From Candidatus Sulfopaludibacter sp. SbA3 (GTDB lineage Bacteria > Acidobacteriota > Terriglobia > Bryobacterales > Bryobacteraceae): 64,000 bases of DNA. The translations under genes were made by a program, and so were the position numbers. Where the stretch lies: positions 1 to 64,000 of the forward strand of contig CAMDED010000015.1 in the NCBI GenBank assembly GCA_945893365.1, in the 5' to 3' direction. The notes beneath the pieces are model-generated. The model was not told the origin of the DNA. It did not search any database and was given only the letters and a program-made list of their open reading frames with translations. Below are positions 17,934 to 27,900 of the stretch, piece after piece (positions within the stretch are counted from its first letter, which is position 1; each line of letters begins with the position of its first letter).

Positions 17934-18805
17934 CGGCATGCACAAGAATTCCGCCGACCTTCGCTTTCCTGGCCTGCGCCCAGTGCCTGGCTCAGAATCC
18001 GGAGGTGGTGTTCCAGTCCAAGACCCGTCTAGTTGAAGTCTATGCTACGATCTCCGACCGCAACGGACGGTTCCTGGATGGGCTGCGCCGGGACCAGTTC
18101 GAGCTGCGCGATAACGGCTCGATAGTGCCGTTGTCCGCCTTCGAGGAGCATGCCTCAGGAGTGTCGTGCGCCATCCTGCTGGACACCACGGGAAGCATGG
18201 CCGAGGCGTTACCAGTCGTAAAGAACGCGATCGTCCGGCTAATCGACGCCCTGCGTGACAACGACAATGTCGCGGTCTACAGCTTCAGCAACACGCTGGT
18301 GAAGCTTCAGGACTTCACCTCCGACAAGGCGGCCGCCAAGCGCGCCGTCTTACGCACGCGCGCCGCGGGAGGCACCGCGCTGTTCGACGCGATCTCCGCC
18401 TTGGCCCGCGAGATCGCTCCCCAGAACGGCAAGAAGGCCTTGGTCGTGTTTACCGATGGGTCCGACAATCTCAGCTTCCTGCGGGCCGATGCCGCCATCC
18501 GCCGCGCGAAGAAGTCCGGAATACCGGTTTATACCGTGGCTCAAGGCGATGCGCTGAAGAACGCGAAGCTGAGGAAGGAGCTCAAGGAAGTCTCCAAGCT
18601 GACCGGAGCGGAATCCTATTCGGTGCACAGGCCCAAGGAAATCGCGGCGGTATTTCAGGACATCGTCCAGGACCTGCACCACACTTACCTCTTGGCCTAC
18701 AACGGGCCTCCTAATGAAGATCAGCGCTGGCGCACCATTCAACTTGTTGTACGGGGGGTGAAGGATTACCGCGTTCGGGCGAGGGAAGGATACTTCTCCG
18801 AGTGA
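17930..18805 (+). CDS. VWFA-domain protein of the Acidobacteria TIGR03436 type
   Basis: I chose the ATG at 17930, which overlaps the upstream stop and gives 291 residues with a short signal peptide ending at CLAQN. An N-terminal strand-rich part (RLVEVYATISDRNGRFLDGL, then FELRDNG) precedes the VWFA fold. The MIDAS residues are Asp85-Thr-Thr-Gly-Ser89 in ILLDTTGSM, a Thr in GGTALFDAI and an Asp in VVFTDGSDN. This layout matches the TIGR03436 VWFA-related proteins that are abundant in Solibacter. It probably binds a protein partner through a metal ion outside the inner membrane; the coupled TPR protein is the natural candidate. Confidence 0.9.
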   Translation: MTACTRIPPTFAFLACAQCLAQNPEVVFQSKTRLVEVYATISDRNGRFLDGLRRDQFELRDNGSIVPLSAFEEHASGVSCAILLDTTGSMAEALPVVKNAIVRLIDALRDNDNVAVYSFSNTLVKLQDFTSDKAAAKRAVLRTRAAGGTALFDAISALAREIAPQNGKKALVVFTDGSDNLSFLRADAAIRRAKKSGIPVYTVAQGDALKNAKLRKELKEVSKLTGAESYSVHRPKEIAAVFQDIVQDLHHTYLLAYNGPPNEDQRWRTIQLVVRGVKDYRVRAREGYFSE

Positions 18806-18999
18806 GATCTTCAGTCGTTCCGGCCGGCTAAACATCCGAATTCCACCAGCGGCAACCCGGGGCTGCGAGGCCAGTTCGGGAGGCCGGGGCCCACGAAACT
18901 TCTTGAAATACGCGGAATGCAGGCGGGTTCGAGACTGTCCGCTTCCCTCGATTTCGGGTTTTGGGGCGGAGCGGTCCTGATTGGTCCGGACGATGACGG

Positions 19000-19225
19000 G
19001 GTGCGGCCCATACCCGGGTCCGGCGCAGGCGCAGGAATTCGATGCCGTTCACGCCTGTCATCGGCAGGTCGCGAATAATCGCCGCGGGTTTCGAAGCGGC
19101 CGCGGCCGCCAGCCCTTCATCCGCGCTCGGCAAACTCAGCGCGGGGTCTTCCAGGCGGCCGAGCGCCGCTTCCGTCACTCGTACTCCAGTAGAGCAGCGA
19201 GCCGATCGCTATGGAGCCACTGCCG
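19000..19225 (-). pseudogene. Decayed response-regulator receiver (REC) domain
   Basis: Reading down the minus strand, three frames in turn give REC-like pieces. LAALLEYE is cut by a TGA. Then comes VTEAALG, followed by GLAAAAASKPAAIIRDLPMTG and VNGIEFLRLRR, which is the phosphoacceptor strand and following helix. A third frame gives HPVIVRTNQDRS, the fourth beta strand. The order is right for one receiver domain, so at least two frameshifts have broken it. No output domain or kinase remains nearby. Confidence 0.6.
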
Positions 19226-19435
19226 GCGTCAGGGCAAAACCCGCTTCGAGCTCAACTCCACAGGCCATCTTAATCTTCACTGTGCTGAAACCATTTTGCA
19301 TCCGCGCCGCCGAAAGCCCGACGTGATAAGGTTCCGCCATCGAGCGCCGATGGGGAATATGTTCACAGCCGTCAAGGCTTCCCTTCGGCGCAGCCTTTGG
19401 CTGCTTCGACGCCCCAAGACCGTGGAAAAACGAAC

Positions 19436-19464
19436 TTGACGCGAGGGGAAAGGTTTGATAGTGT
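19436..19464 (+). promoter_or_regulatory. Putative promoter of the first TonB receptor
   Basis: TTGACG (19436-19441), a 17-base spacer and TAGTGT (19459-19464) lie about 90 bases before the chosen GTG. The -35 box matches five of six consensus bases; the -10 box is weak. Confidence 0.4.
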
Positions 19465-19555
19465 TTTCCCATTAGAAGCATCGGGGTCAGTCCACGTTCC
19501 GCTGGCGCCGCTCCAACTCGGTGTGAACGCAAACTCTTAGGTGGGAGGAAATCTC

Positions 19556-22500
19556 GTGAACTTTCGTCTCGTGCGCGGACCTATTGCTCTCTCGGCTCTA
19601 TTTCTGGCTTTTGTCGTACCCGCGCTTCCGCAGCGCGCCGACCGGGCCACTGTAACAGGAATCGTCAGCGATCCGACCGGGCATAGCATTCCCGGCGCGA
19701 TCGTAAAAATAAAGAGCGACGACACCGGAGTCGTCACCGACCTCACTACGAACGACTCCGGCGTCTACTCGTCACCCTCGCTGGTTCTCGGCGCCTACAC
19801 CATTACCGTCGAGTCGGCGGGCTTCAAGACTACCGTTCGCGCCGGCATTCGTCTGGTCGGCGGCCAGATCTTCCGGCAGGATATCGGACTCGAGCTCGGG
19901 GCGGTTTCGGACCAGGTTACGGTCATCGCTTCGGCCGAAATCCTAAACACGACAAACGCCGACGTCACGCATATTGTGGACGAAAATTACTACCGGAATC
20001 TGCCGGTCGTCATGGGCGGCGACATCCGCCTCGCCGAGGCGCTGTTGCAAATCCAGCCCGGCTTCACTCCCATGAAGCCGAACGGCGATCCGATGTTCCG
20101 CGGCAGCGCCTTCAGCTCACGCTTGAACGGCGGTCAGGTTCAGGCCGCGGAGAACTTCTTCGACGGCGTGGCTTTCGGTTACGCTTCGGGCCACAACGGG
20201 AGCCAGGAGTCCGGCCCTCCCATCGAGAGCGTCAGCGAGATGAAGGTCACCACTTCAACGTTCTCGGCGCAGTACGGCCATTCGAACGGAGGCACCATCG
20301 AGTACACCTCGAAGTCGGGCACCAAGGACCTGCACGGAAGCTTTTACGAGTACCTCGCCAATGACGCCCTGAATGCCCGCGGGTTCTTTCCCGACAAGGC
20401 GTCCAAGGTTCGAAGCAACGCCTTCGGCTTCACGGTCGCCGGCCCTGTATTTATCCCCAAAGTGTACGACGGGCGCAACAAGACGTTCTTCTTCACCAAC
20501 TTCGATTGGTTGAAGTATCGCTCAGGCGTCCTCCCCGGTTTCGGCAATACGACTCCGATCGACGCCTTTAAGCAGGGCGACTTCAGCGCGCTGCTCGGTT
20601 CGCAGGTCGGCGCCGACGCTCTCGGCCGTCCGATCCTCAGCGGGCAAATCTACGATCCGACGACCACGCGCCTGGTGAACAACATTCCGGTGCGCGATCC
20701 GTTCCCCGGCAATCGCATCCCGGCGAGCTTGCGCAGCAACGTAGCCAATCAGCTGGTGCCGTTGATGGTGCGTCCGGACCGCGCCGGAACCGCTCTGAAC
20801 GTGGCGGGCAACCCGGCGGGCGATCAAACCTGGATCGGCGACTTCCGCACGCTCGTCTTCCGCGTGGACCATCAATGGTCCGATAAGTTCAAAACCAACA
20901 CCAGCTTTTTCTGGCCGAAGCGTCCCGCGATCCGCAATTGCGGCGAGGTTGGCGGCTGCGTCACTCAGTTCGACGCGCGCGTATCGCCGGAAAAGAACGA
21001 TCAGTACATCGGTAACGGTTTCTACCAGCGGATTGCGACGCAGCACGCCACCCAGCAGTTCGATTACGTGATCAAGAACAATCTTCTGTATCACGCGACC
21101 GTATCCTGGGACCGCTGGTTCATGGGCGGCACGCCGCTCTCGGCTGGCGTGGGCTGGCCCGACAAGTTGTGGGGCGCCGACAAGAGTGGGATTCTCGACA
21201 AGACGGCAGGCCCTCCGAACATGACGTTCACGGGGAATATTCCGTACACGCAGCTCGGCATGCAGTGGATCGGTTTCGGTTTTGAAGCCATTAACCGCTG
21301 GCAGTTCGCCAATGACCTGACTTGGGTAAAGGGCAGGCATTCGATCAAAGTAGGACTCGAATCCAGGCTCCACCAGTTTAATTTCCATGGATGGGCCACT
21401 TCCACCGGAGGCTCGTTCAATTTCAGCCGTCTCGGCACGGGCGGTTATGACGCCGCGGGCAATAGCCTTGCCTCGACCGGGGATCCGTTCGCCTCGTTCC
21501 TGCTCGGCCAGGTTCAGACCGCCAACTACACGATTCCGTCCTTCACCACCTTCAACGGCAGATTCCTGTCGACGTACATCAACGACGACTATAAAGTGAC
21601 CAGCAAGCTGAATTTGACCCTTGGCATGCGCTTCGACTACCAGGGACCGTGGACGGAGCGCTTCGACCGGTTCTCCACGTTCAGTCCGTCGACTCCCAAC
21701 CCGGGAGCGGGCGGGCGGTTGGGCGCACTGATATTCGCCGGCAAAGGAACGGGGCGGACGGGATCCCGCACTTTCGACGAGATTCCAGCCGATGCCTGGG
21801 GTCCGCGCCTTGGATTTGCCTACAAGGTTACCGACAAGACTGTGTTCCGGGGGGGATACGGAATCTACTATGCCGGCGTCACCTTCGGACAGGGTGGCAG
21901 ACCCACCATCGGATTCGAGGGGAATCCCACCGCGCCGAACCTGACGAACGGCCTCTATCCGGCGTTCAGCCTGGATAACGGTTTTCCGACTAATTTGATA
22001 AGACTGCCGCCATTCATCGACCCGACGTTCTCGAACGGGACGGCGCCCGTAGGATATCCGGCGGACGGCCTGATTCAGCCGCGATACCAGAACTGGTCGT
22101 TCACCTTCCAGCGTCAGATCGGCAAGGACATGGTAATCGACGTTTCCTACATCGGCAACAAGGGAACCCGGCTGCCGCACAACCCGCAGTTCCTTGGACC
22201 CGGCTATAACATGAACGACCCGAAGGTCTTGGCCCTCGGGACCGCCGTGCTCCAGTCCGACATCAATTCGACCGCGGCCCGCAACGCCGGAATCACCTCT
22301 CCTTATCCGGGGTTCACCGGAATCGTGGCGCAGGCTCTCCGGCCGTACCCGCAGTATCAGGCGATCGAGTATCGCGACGTGCCGGTCGGGACGAGCCGGT
22401 ACAGCTCCATCCAAACGAAACTGGACAAACGGTTCTCGAATGGGCTGCTGTTCCGGACCTTTTACACGTGGTCGGAGCTGCACAATAACCGCGCCGAGAG

Positions 22501-23125
22501 CGGTCAACGCGGCGGCGCCGGCGTGCAGAACCCGACCAATACCCAAGCCGGGGAGTGGGGTCTGAGCGCCGACGACGTTCCGCACGCGTTCGTGTTTTCC
22601 GGGAGCTATGAATTGCCGATCGGCAAGCGCATGACGGGGTTCCTGGGCAAGTTCCTCCAGGGCTGGACGATCAATGGCATCATGCGCTACGACAGCGGAC
22701 GCCCGCAGATCATTACCATGAACAACGACTTGGCAGGTTTCCTGTTCAACACCACCAAGCGTCCTAACCTGAACACTTCAGCCGCGGGAGTGGCCAGCTT
22801 CCAGGATGGATTCGATCCCAACCGGGACCGCTACTTCAACCGCGCCGCCTGGACCGATCCGGGCCCGCTCCAGTTCGGCAATGCGCCGTCTCGCGACGGA
22901 AGTGCGCGCGGCTTCAGCAACCGGGTTGAGGACGTCAGCATCTTCAAGGTGACGACCTTTGCGGAGCGGTACAGGATACGCTTCGAAGCGCAGGCGGGCA
23001 ACGTCACGAATCGCGTGATCTTCTGCGATCCGAACACCAACTTCAGCTCGGCCCAGTTCGGGCAGACCGGTTTGCAATGCAACCAGGCCCGCTCGGTTCA
23101 GTTCGGCATGAAGTTCGAATACTGA
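19556..23125 (+). CDS. TonB-dependent receptor with carboxypeptidase-regulatory-like N-terminus (copy 1)
   Basis: I chose the GTG at 19556 because GGAGG lies about seven bases upstream; an in-frame GTG at 19541 overlaps that site. The 1189-residue product has a signal peptide (LALSALFLAF-like core, cut near PALPQ) and a CarboxypepD_reg-like beta domain (TVTGIVSDPTGHSIPGAIV, then YTITVESAGFK). A plug region follows (SEMKVTTSTFSAQYGHSNGG), then a long beta barrel ending in an aromatic residue (QFGMKFEY). These are the big Oar-like outer-membrane receptors of Acidobacteria. Ligand unknown; carbohydrate or protein-derived substrates are likely. It is followed by a CRTAC1/TPR pair. Confidence 0.93.
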   Translation: MNFRLVRGPIALSALFLAFVVPALPQRADRATVTGIVSDPTGHSIPGAIVKIKSDDTGVVTDLTTNDSGVYSSPSLVLGAYTITVESAGFKTTVRAGIRLVGGQIFRQDIGLELGAVSDQVTVIASAEILNTTNADVTHIVDENYYRNLPVVMGGDIRLAEALLQIQPGFTPMKPNGDPMFRGSAFSSRLNGGQVQAAENFFDGVAFGYASGHNGSQESGPPIESVSEMKVTTSTFSAQYGHSNGGTIEYTSKSGTKDLHGSFYEYLANDALNARGFFPDKASKVRSNAFGFTVAGPVFIPKVYDGRNKTFFFTNFDWLKYRSGVLPGFGNTTPIDAFKQGDFSALLGSQVGADALGRPILSGQIYDPTTTRLVNNIPVRDPFPGNRIPASLRSNVANQLVPLMVRPDRAGTALNVAGNPAGDQTWIGDFRTLVFRVDHQWSDKFKTNTSFFWPKRPAIRNCGEVGGCVTQFDARVSPEKNDQYIGNGFYQRIATQHATQQFDYVIKNNLLYHATVSWDRWFMGGTPLSAGVGWPDKLWGADKSGILDKTAGPPNMTFTGNIPYTQLGMQWIGFGFEAINRWQFANDLTWVKGRHSIKVGLESRLHQFNFHGWATSTGGSFNFSRLGTGGYDAAGNSLASTGDPFASFLLGQVQTANYTIPSFTTFNGRFLSTYINDDYKVTSKLNLTLGMRFDYQGPWTERFDRFSTFSPSTPNPGAGGRLGALIFAGKGTGRTGSRTFDEIPADAWGPRLGFAYKVTDKTVFRGGYGIYYAGVTFGQGGRPTIGFEGNPTAPNLTNGLYPAFSLDNGFPTNLIRLPPFIDPTFSNGTAPVGYPADGLIQPRYQNWSFTFQRQIGKDMVIDVSYIGNKGTRLPHNPQFLGPGYNMNDPKVLALGTAVLQSDINSTAARNAGITSPYPGFTGIVAQALRPYPQYQAIEYRDVPVGTSRYSSIQTKLDKRFSNGLLFRTFYTWSELHNNRAESGQRGGAGVQNPTNTQAGEWGLSADDVPHAFVFSGSYELPIGKRMTGFLGKFLQGWTINGIMRYDSGRPQIITMNNDLAGFLFNTTKRPNLNTSAAGVASFQDGFDPNRDRYFNRAAWTDPGPLQFGNAPSRDGSARGFSNRVEDVSIFKVTTFAERYRIRFEAQAGNVTNRVIFCDPNTNFSSAQFGQTGLQCNQARSVQFGMKFEY

Positions 23126-23136
23126 TGAGCCTGGTG

Positions 23137-23184
23137 GGGCGCCCCCCTGGTCGAGCGCTGGATCGACGGCAGGGGGGCTCGCCC
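23137..23184 (+). terminator. Strong hairpin after the TonB receptor gene
   Basis: GGGCG then CCCCCCTG (23137-23149) pairs with CAGGGGGG and CGCCC (23170-23184) with a two-base bulge. An inner GTCGA/TCGAC helix extends the stem. It lies 12 bases past the receptor stop and directly before the next promoter, so it probably ends or weakens the upstream transcript. No clear T run follows. Confidence 0.5.
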
Positions 23185-23212
23185 TTCAGATCGCACGACC
23201 GGCTGGTATCCT
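23185..23212 (+). promoter_or_regulatory. Putative promoter close against the CRTAC1 gene
   Basis: TTCAGA (23185-23190), a 16-base spacer and TATCCT (23207-23212) end seven bases before the ATG at 23220. There is no ribosome binding site in the gap, so the transcript may be leaderless. The match to consensus is only fair. Confidence 0.35.
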
Positions 23213-23219
23213 TGACACA

Positions 23220-24995
23220 ATGAAGCGCCGCCGGTCTTCACGCCGGGATCTTCTACGTACGCTGAGCTTGGTTCCAATGGCCCGCGCCGTCGGGGCGCCC
23301 GAATCCGCGACCTTCACCGACATCGCCGCCCGGGCCGGAATCGCCCGCGCACGCAACGTCTCCGGCAGCCCTTCGGACAAGCAGTTTCTGATCGAGGAAA
23401 TGGGCGGCGGCGTCGCGCTGTTCGACTACGACAACGACGGCTGGCTCGACATCTTCCTGGTCAACGGGTCGAATTTTCAGACAGCGCCAGGCGCGGCAAA
23501 GCCCACCAGCTATCTGTTCCGCAACAATCGGGACGGAACCTTCACCGATATCACCCGGAAATCCGGGCTGACTTTCTCCGGATGGGGCCAGGGCTGTTGC
23601 GCCGGCGACTACGACAACGATGGCTTCGACGACCTGTTCGTAAGTTACTGGGGCCGCAACGTGCTCTATCACAACAATGGGGACGGCACTTTCACCGACG
23701 TATCCCACAAAGCCGGTGTTGCGGGCACGGCGGATCGCTGGGGCGCCGGCTGCTGCTTCCTCGACTACGATCGCGACGGCCACCTGGACCTGTTTGTCGC
23801 GAACTACGTAAACTTCGATCCAAAGCGAGTGCCGCGGGCGGGCGGCGCGGCATACTGCCGCTTCAACGATATCCCGGTGCCCTGCGGCCCTCAAGGGCTT
23901 GCGGGCGGAACGAACCTGCTGTACCGGAATCGCGGCGACGGATCGTTCGAAGATGTATCGGAAAAGTCGGGCATTGCTAATCCGCGCGGGCCGGCGTCCG
24001 CGGAATTCGTAACGGTGAACTGGCGTCCGGCTGGATCGTATGGCATGGGCGCGACGGCGGCCGACTTCGACAACGACGGCTGGCCGGACATCTACGTCGC
24101 CTGCGATACGGCGCCGAGCCTGCTCTATCGCAACAATCGCGACGGCACTTTCCGTGAAATCGGAGTTCCCGCCGGGTGCGCCTTCGACGAGAACGGCGTG
24201 GCGATGTCGGGCATGGGCGTGGGAGCCGGCGATTATGACGGCGACGGCTGGCTGGACATCGTCCGCACGAATTTCTCCGACCAGCTCACGACCTTATACC
24301 GCAACAACGGCGACGGCACTTTCCATGACGCGAGCCTGGCCGCCGGCCTGGGCGTCAACCGGAAGTACCTTGGGTTCGGCGCCGGGTTCTTCGATTTCGA
24401 CAATGACGGCTGGCAGGATATCTTTCTGGCGAACGGCCACGTGTACGCGCAACTCGCCGGCCGCAAATTGCATCTTTCTTATCGCCAGCCGAGCCTGCTG
24501 TACCGGAACCGCCGCGATGGACGCTTTGAAGATGTCTCGTCGATCTCGGGACCGGGAATTACGGCCGAACGCGTCTCGCGCGGGTGCGCCTTCGGAGATC
24601 TGGACAACGACGGAAGTGTCGAGATCGTTGTGAACAATCTCGACGGTCCGCCCTCGCTGCTGCGCAACGGCGGCGGCAATGGTAACCACTCCTTGATCGT
24701 CAAGTGCATCGGAACGCGCTCGAATCGAAGCGCCATCGGCGCTCGCGTCAAGGTGACCGCCGGCGGGCGCGGCCAGACCGGCGAAGTGATGAGCGGATCG
24801 AGCTATTATTCGCACAACGACCTTCGGCTCCATTTCGGACTCGGCTCGGCGGACAAAGCGGACCGGGTGGAGGTCTCGTGGCCCTCCGGGCTCAAGGACT
24901 CCATTGATAACGTGGATGCGAATCGGATAGTGTGGATCGAGGAGAACAGGGGCATCGTGAAGAGCGATCCGTTCCGTTCGCGAGGTGGCCGATGA
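23220..24995 (+). CDS. CRTAC1-family protein: FG-GAP/VCBS repeats with ASPIC/UnbV C-terminus
   Basis: The 591-residue protein starts with an arginine-rich, Tat-like export signal (MKRRRSSRRDLLRTL). About six or seven FG-GAP repeats follow. Each has a calcium-loop-like D-x-D-x-D (FDYDNDGWLDIFL, DYDNDGFDDLFV, DYDRDGHLDLFV, DFDNDGWPDIYV, DYDGDGWLDIV, DFDNDGWQDIFL), as in integrin-type beta propellers. The C-terminal 100 residues match ASPIC/UnbV (GARVKVTAGG, SGSSYYSHNDLRLHFGLG, VEVSWPSG). It is expected outside the cytoplasm. It overlaps the giant TPR gene by ATGA; this pairing recurs in Acidobacteria and Planctomycetes by recollection. Molecular function is unknown. Confidence 0.93.
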   Translation: MKRRRSSRRDLLRTLSLVPMARAVGAPESATFTDIAARAGIARARNVSGSPSDKQFLIEEMGGGVALFDYDNDGWLDIFLVNGSNFQTAPGAAKPTSYLFRNNRDGTFTDITRKSGLTFSGWGQGCCAGDYDNDGFDDLFVSYWGRNVLYHNNGDGTFTDVSHKAGVAGTADRWGAGCCFLDYDRDGHLDLFVANYVNFDPKRVPRAGGAAYCRFNDIPVPCGPQGLAGGTNLLYRNRGDGSFEDVSEKSGIANPRGPASAEFVTVNWRPAGSYGMGATAADFDNDGWPDIYVACDTAPSLLYRNNRDGTFREIGVPAGCAFDENGVAMSGMGVGAGDYDGDGWLDIVRTNFSDQLTTLYRNNGDGTFHDASLAAGLGVNRKYLGFGAGFFDFDNDGWQDIFLANGHVYAQLAGRKLHLSYRQPSLLYRNRRDGRFEDVSSISGPGITAERVSRGCAFGDLDNDGSVEIVVNNLDGPPSLLRNGGGNGNHSLIVKCIGTRSNRSAIGARVKVTAGGRGQTGEVMSGSSYYSHNDLRLHFGLGSADKADRVEVSWPSGLKDSIDNVDANRIVWIEENRGIVKSDPFRSRGGR

Positions 24996-27900
24996 AACGG
25001 CGTGGCGGTCCCTTGACCGTCGGCCTTCTATTCATAGCTGCCTGTTTCGCGCAAACGGCGGCGCCCTACCAGGAAGGTATCCGCCTTCTTCGGAATCGCG
25101 AATGGAAAGCGGCGGCCGCGGAATTAGAGCGCGCGGTAAGGCTCGATCCGAATCACGCCGAGGCGCGCCTCGCTCTCGGCTTTGCCCTCCGCGAGGCGGG
25201 CCGGCCGGAACGTGCGATGGCGGAGTTTGCCGCCGCCGTGAAACTCAACCCCGCGCTTGAGGATGCCCGGATCGCTCTGGCGCTCGCCTATCGGCAAGCG
25301 GGAAAGTTGGAAGAAGCGATCGCGCAATGCGAAGCGGCGCTGAAGAGGAATCCGAAGTCGGCTGAGGCGAACAACTGGCTCGGCGTTTTCCGCCTGCAGA
25401 AAAGCCGGTTCAACGAAGCGGCGGCCGATTTTCGAAAGGCAATCGAGCTGAAGCCGGATTTCGTCCGTGCCTGGAACAACCTGGGATCGGCCCTCGCACA
25501 GGCCGGCGATGTGGAGGCGTCCGTCGGCGCTTTCAGAAAAGCGGTTGCACTGGATGGCGCGGATCCCCAGCTTCGCATGAATCTGGGAATTGCGCTGCGG
25601 GGCAAAGGCGATGCGGACGCCGCTCTCGAAGAATTCCAGGCGGTGCTTCGAAGCGATCCGGATAACGCGGACGTACACCAGCAGTTGGCTCTCACGCTGA
25701 AGCAGCAGGGCAATCTCGGGGCCGCGGCTCAGGCCTTCGAGAAGGTTCTCACGCTGGACCCGGAGCGCCGGGAAGCCTATTACAATCTTGGAACGGTTCT
25801 GCGCCAACAGGCGGCCGCGGTTCGCCGGGGCAATCCGCCAGCGCCGATCGCACCGTCGATTGAAGCGGTTCTCCGCGAAGCCGCCGGGTCGCTCTCCCGC
25901 GGAGATCGAAAGGCCGCGCGGACCGTCCTCGAAAAGGCGGCTCTCGATGCGCCGTCCTCAGCCGCCGTATGGAATCTGCTCGGCTTTGCGCAAGGCCAGG
26001 AGCGGGATCTTACCGCGGCCGTCGCGAGTCTCAGACGCGCCGTCGAGTTGAATCCGGACATGCCGGAGGCGCACTACAACCTGGGTGTGGCGCTCTGGTA
26101 TGGCGGCGATCGCGCACGCGCGCTCGAATCGCTTGAGCGGTCGATCCTGCTGAATCCGGCGGCGGCCGAAGTTCATGCGTTTCTCGGCATGGCCCGGAGG
26201 GAGGCAGGGGAACCGGATCGCGCCCGTCAAGCCCTTCAGCGAGCGATTGCGCTCGCCCCGAACCTCCCGGCTCCATACGTCGATCTCGGATTGCTTTTCC
26301 TGAACTCCGGTCGGATCGCGAAGGGCCTCGGCCAAATCGAGGCGGCGCTGAATTTGCCCGCGCCCGAGGGGCCGATCCCCGATCCGGATACGGTGATCGG
26401 GGAGCTTCGCCGCGTTCTGTCCACTGCGCCCGATGCCGCCGAAGGCCGCAACGTGCTAGGCCTGCTTCTCGGGAAGCAAGGAGCGGATCCGAAGCAAGTG
26501 ATGGCAGAATTCCGCGAAGCGATTCGCCTCCGCCCCGATTACGCCGAAGCGCACAATAATCTGGGCCTCGTGCTGACGCAGGCCGGGGACAACGAAGGAG
26601 GAATCGCCGAGTTCCGGCAAGCCCTGCTCCATGCGCCCGGCTCCGCGAACGCCCTCGCGAATCTGGGTGCGGCGCTTGTAGCCTCGCAGCCGTCGGAAGC
26701 TGTTCGCCTGCTCGAAAAGGCCGTCGCGATCCAGCCCGCGTATGTGAGGGCGCAGTACAACCTGGCGCTCGCTTACGCACAAAGTCCCGCGCACGGCCCG
26801 GATAAAGCGACGGAGCAGTTTCGCAAAGTCATCGGCCTCGAACCCGGGTTCGCCGCCGCGCATTTCGAGTTCGGCAAGATCCTGTTCCGGAAGAATTCGC
26901 TGGCGGATGCCATTATGCATTTTCGCGAGGCCGTGAAGCTCGATCCGAAGCTCGGCGCCGCGCGTTACCAGCTAGGTCTCGCGCTTACGCGCGCGGGGCA
27001 GCGCACCGAAGGGGCGGCGGAGCTCGAGAAGGCTCGGGCGGCGATCGAGGAAGAACGCAAATTGGAAACGGCTAGCCAACTGATGGGCGAAGCGCGCGCG
27101 TCGCTCGATGGCGGCCGGAACGACGCGGCGGTAGCCACGCTTCAAAAGCTGGTCAACCTGCTACCGTCTTCGCCCGAGGCGCAGCGTCAACTCGAGACCG
27201 CCCGGGCGAAGCTCGATCCTGCTCAAGCGAAGCCCGAAGCCGCGCCGTCCCAAAATTCGCCGCGCGCCGGTATTCCGCCGGACGATCCGGACAAGGTCAG
27301 GCTATTCGAAGATTACATCCGCAACCAACAGTTCAAGGAAGTTGAGCCTCTGGTTCGCGATTACATAAGGGTCAACCCGAAATCCTGGTGGGGGCGCTAC
27401 GTTCTCGGGTATTCGCTATTTGGACAGCGCCGGATCGGCGACTCGATCGCGGAACTGGCCCAGTCCCTGCAACTCAACCTCAACAATGCCGACGCGCATC
27501 GTCTGCTTGGCCGCAACCTGATGACGATCGGCCGCTTCGATGCCGCGCTGACCGAGTTGGAGCAGGCCGTGAAGCTCATGCCCAAGTCGGCTGAGGTTCG
27601 ATACGACCTCGCGAAGATCCATTCCGCCAACGACAACTACCCTCCCGCGAAGCGCGAGCTGGAGGAAGCGATCCGCCTCGACCCTTCGTATATGGAAGCC
27701 TATGAGGCTCTCGGATTCGTGATGGAAGCTTCGGGCGACGATGCCGCCGCAGTCTCGTTCTACGAGAAATCGGCTGCGCTCAACGAAGTGCGCGGCGGAA
27801 AATTCGCTTCGCCCTACGTCGACCTCGCGGCTTACTACAACCGCATTGGGAACCCGAATCTGGCTCTCGAGTATGCACGAAAGGCGCTTCAACTGAATCC

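Larger units (their letters stand above)
18806..19555. other. 750-base gap with gene debris and a promoter
   Basis: No intact gene is seen. The middle holds remains of a response regulator receiver domain on the minus strand, annotated separately. A 107-codon reverse ORF at 19209-19532 has no recognised content. The right end holds the likely promoter of the TonB receptor and a GGGAGGAA ribosome binding site at about 19543-19550. Confidence 0.6.

Noticed and set aside
20522-22585. 687-codon reverse ORF opposite the first TonB receptor
   Set aside because: It is antisense to a gene with clear domains, is Arg-rich in the way of GC-rich shadow frames, and shows no family or ribosome binding site.
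24932-24991. Upstream start for the 1056-residue TPR protein
   Set aside because: The extra 20 residues would bury the signal peptide; the ATG at 24992 overlaps the previous stop and restores it.
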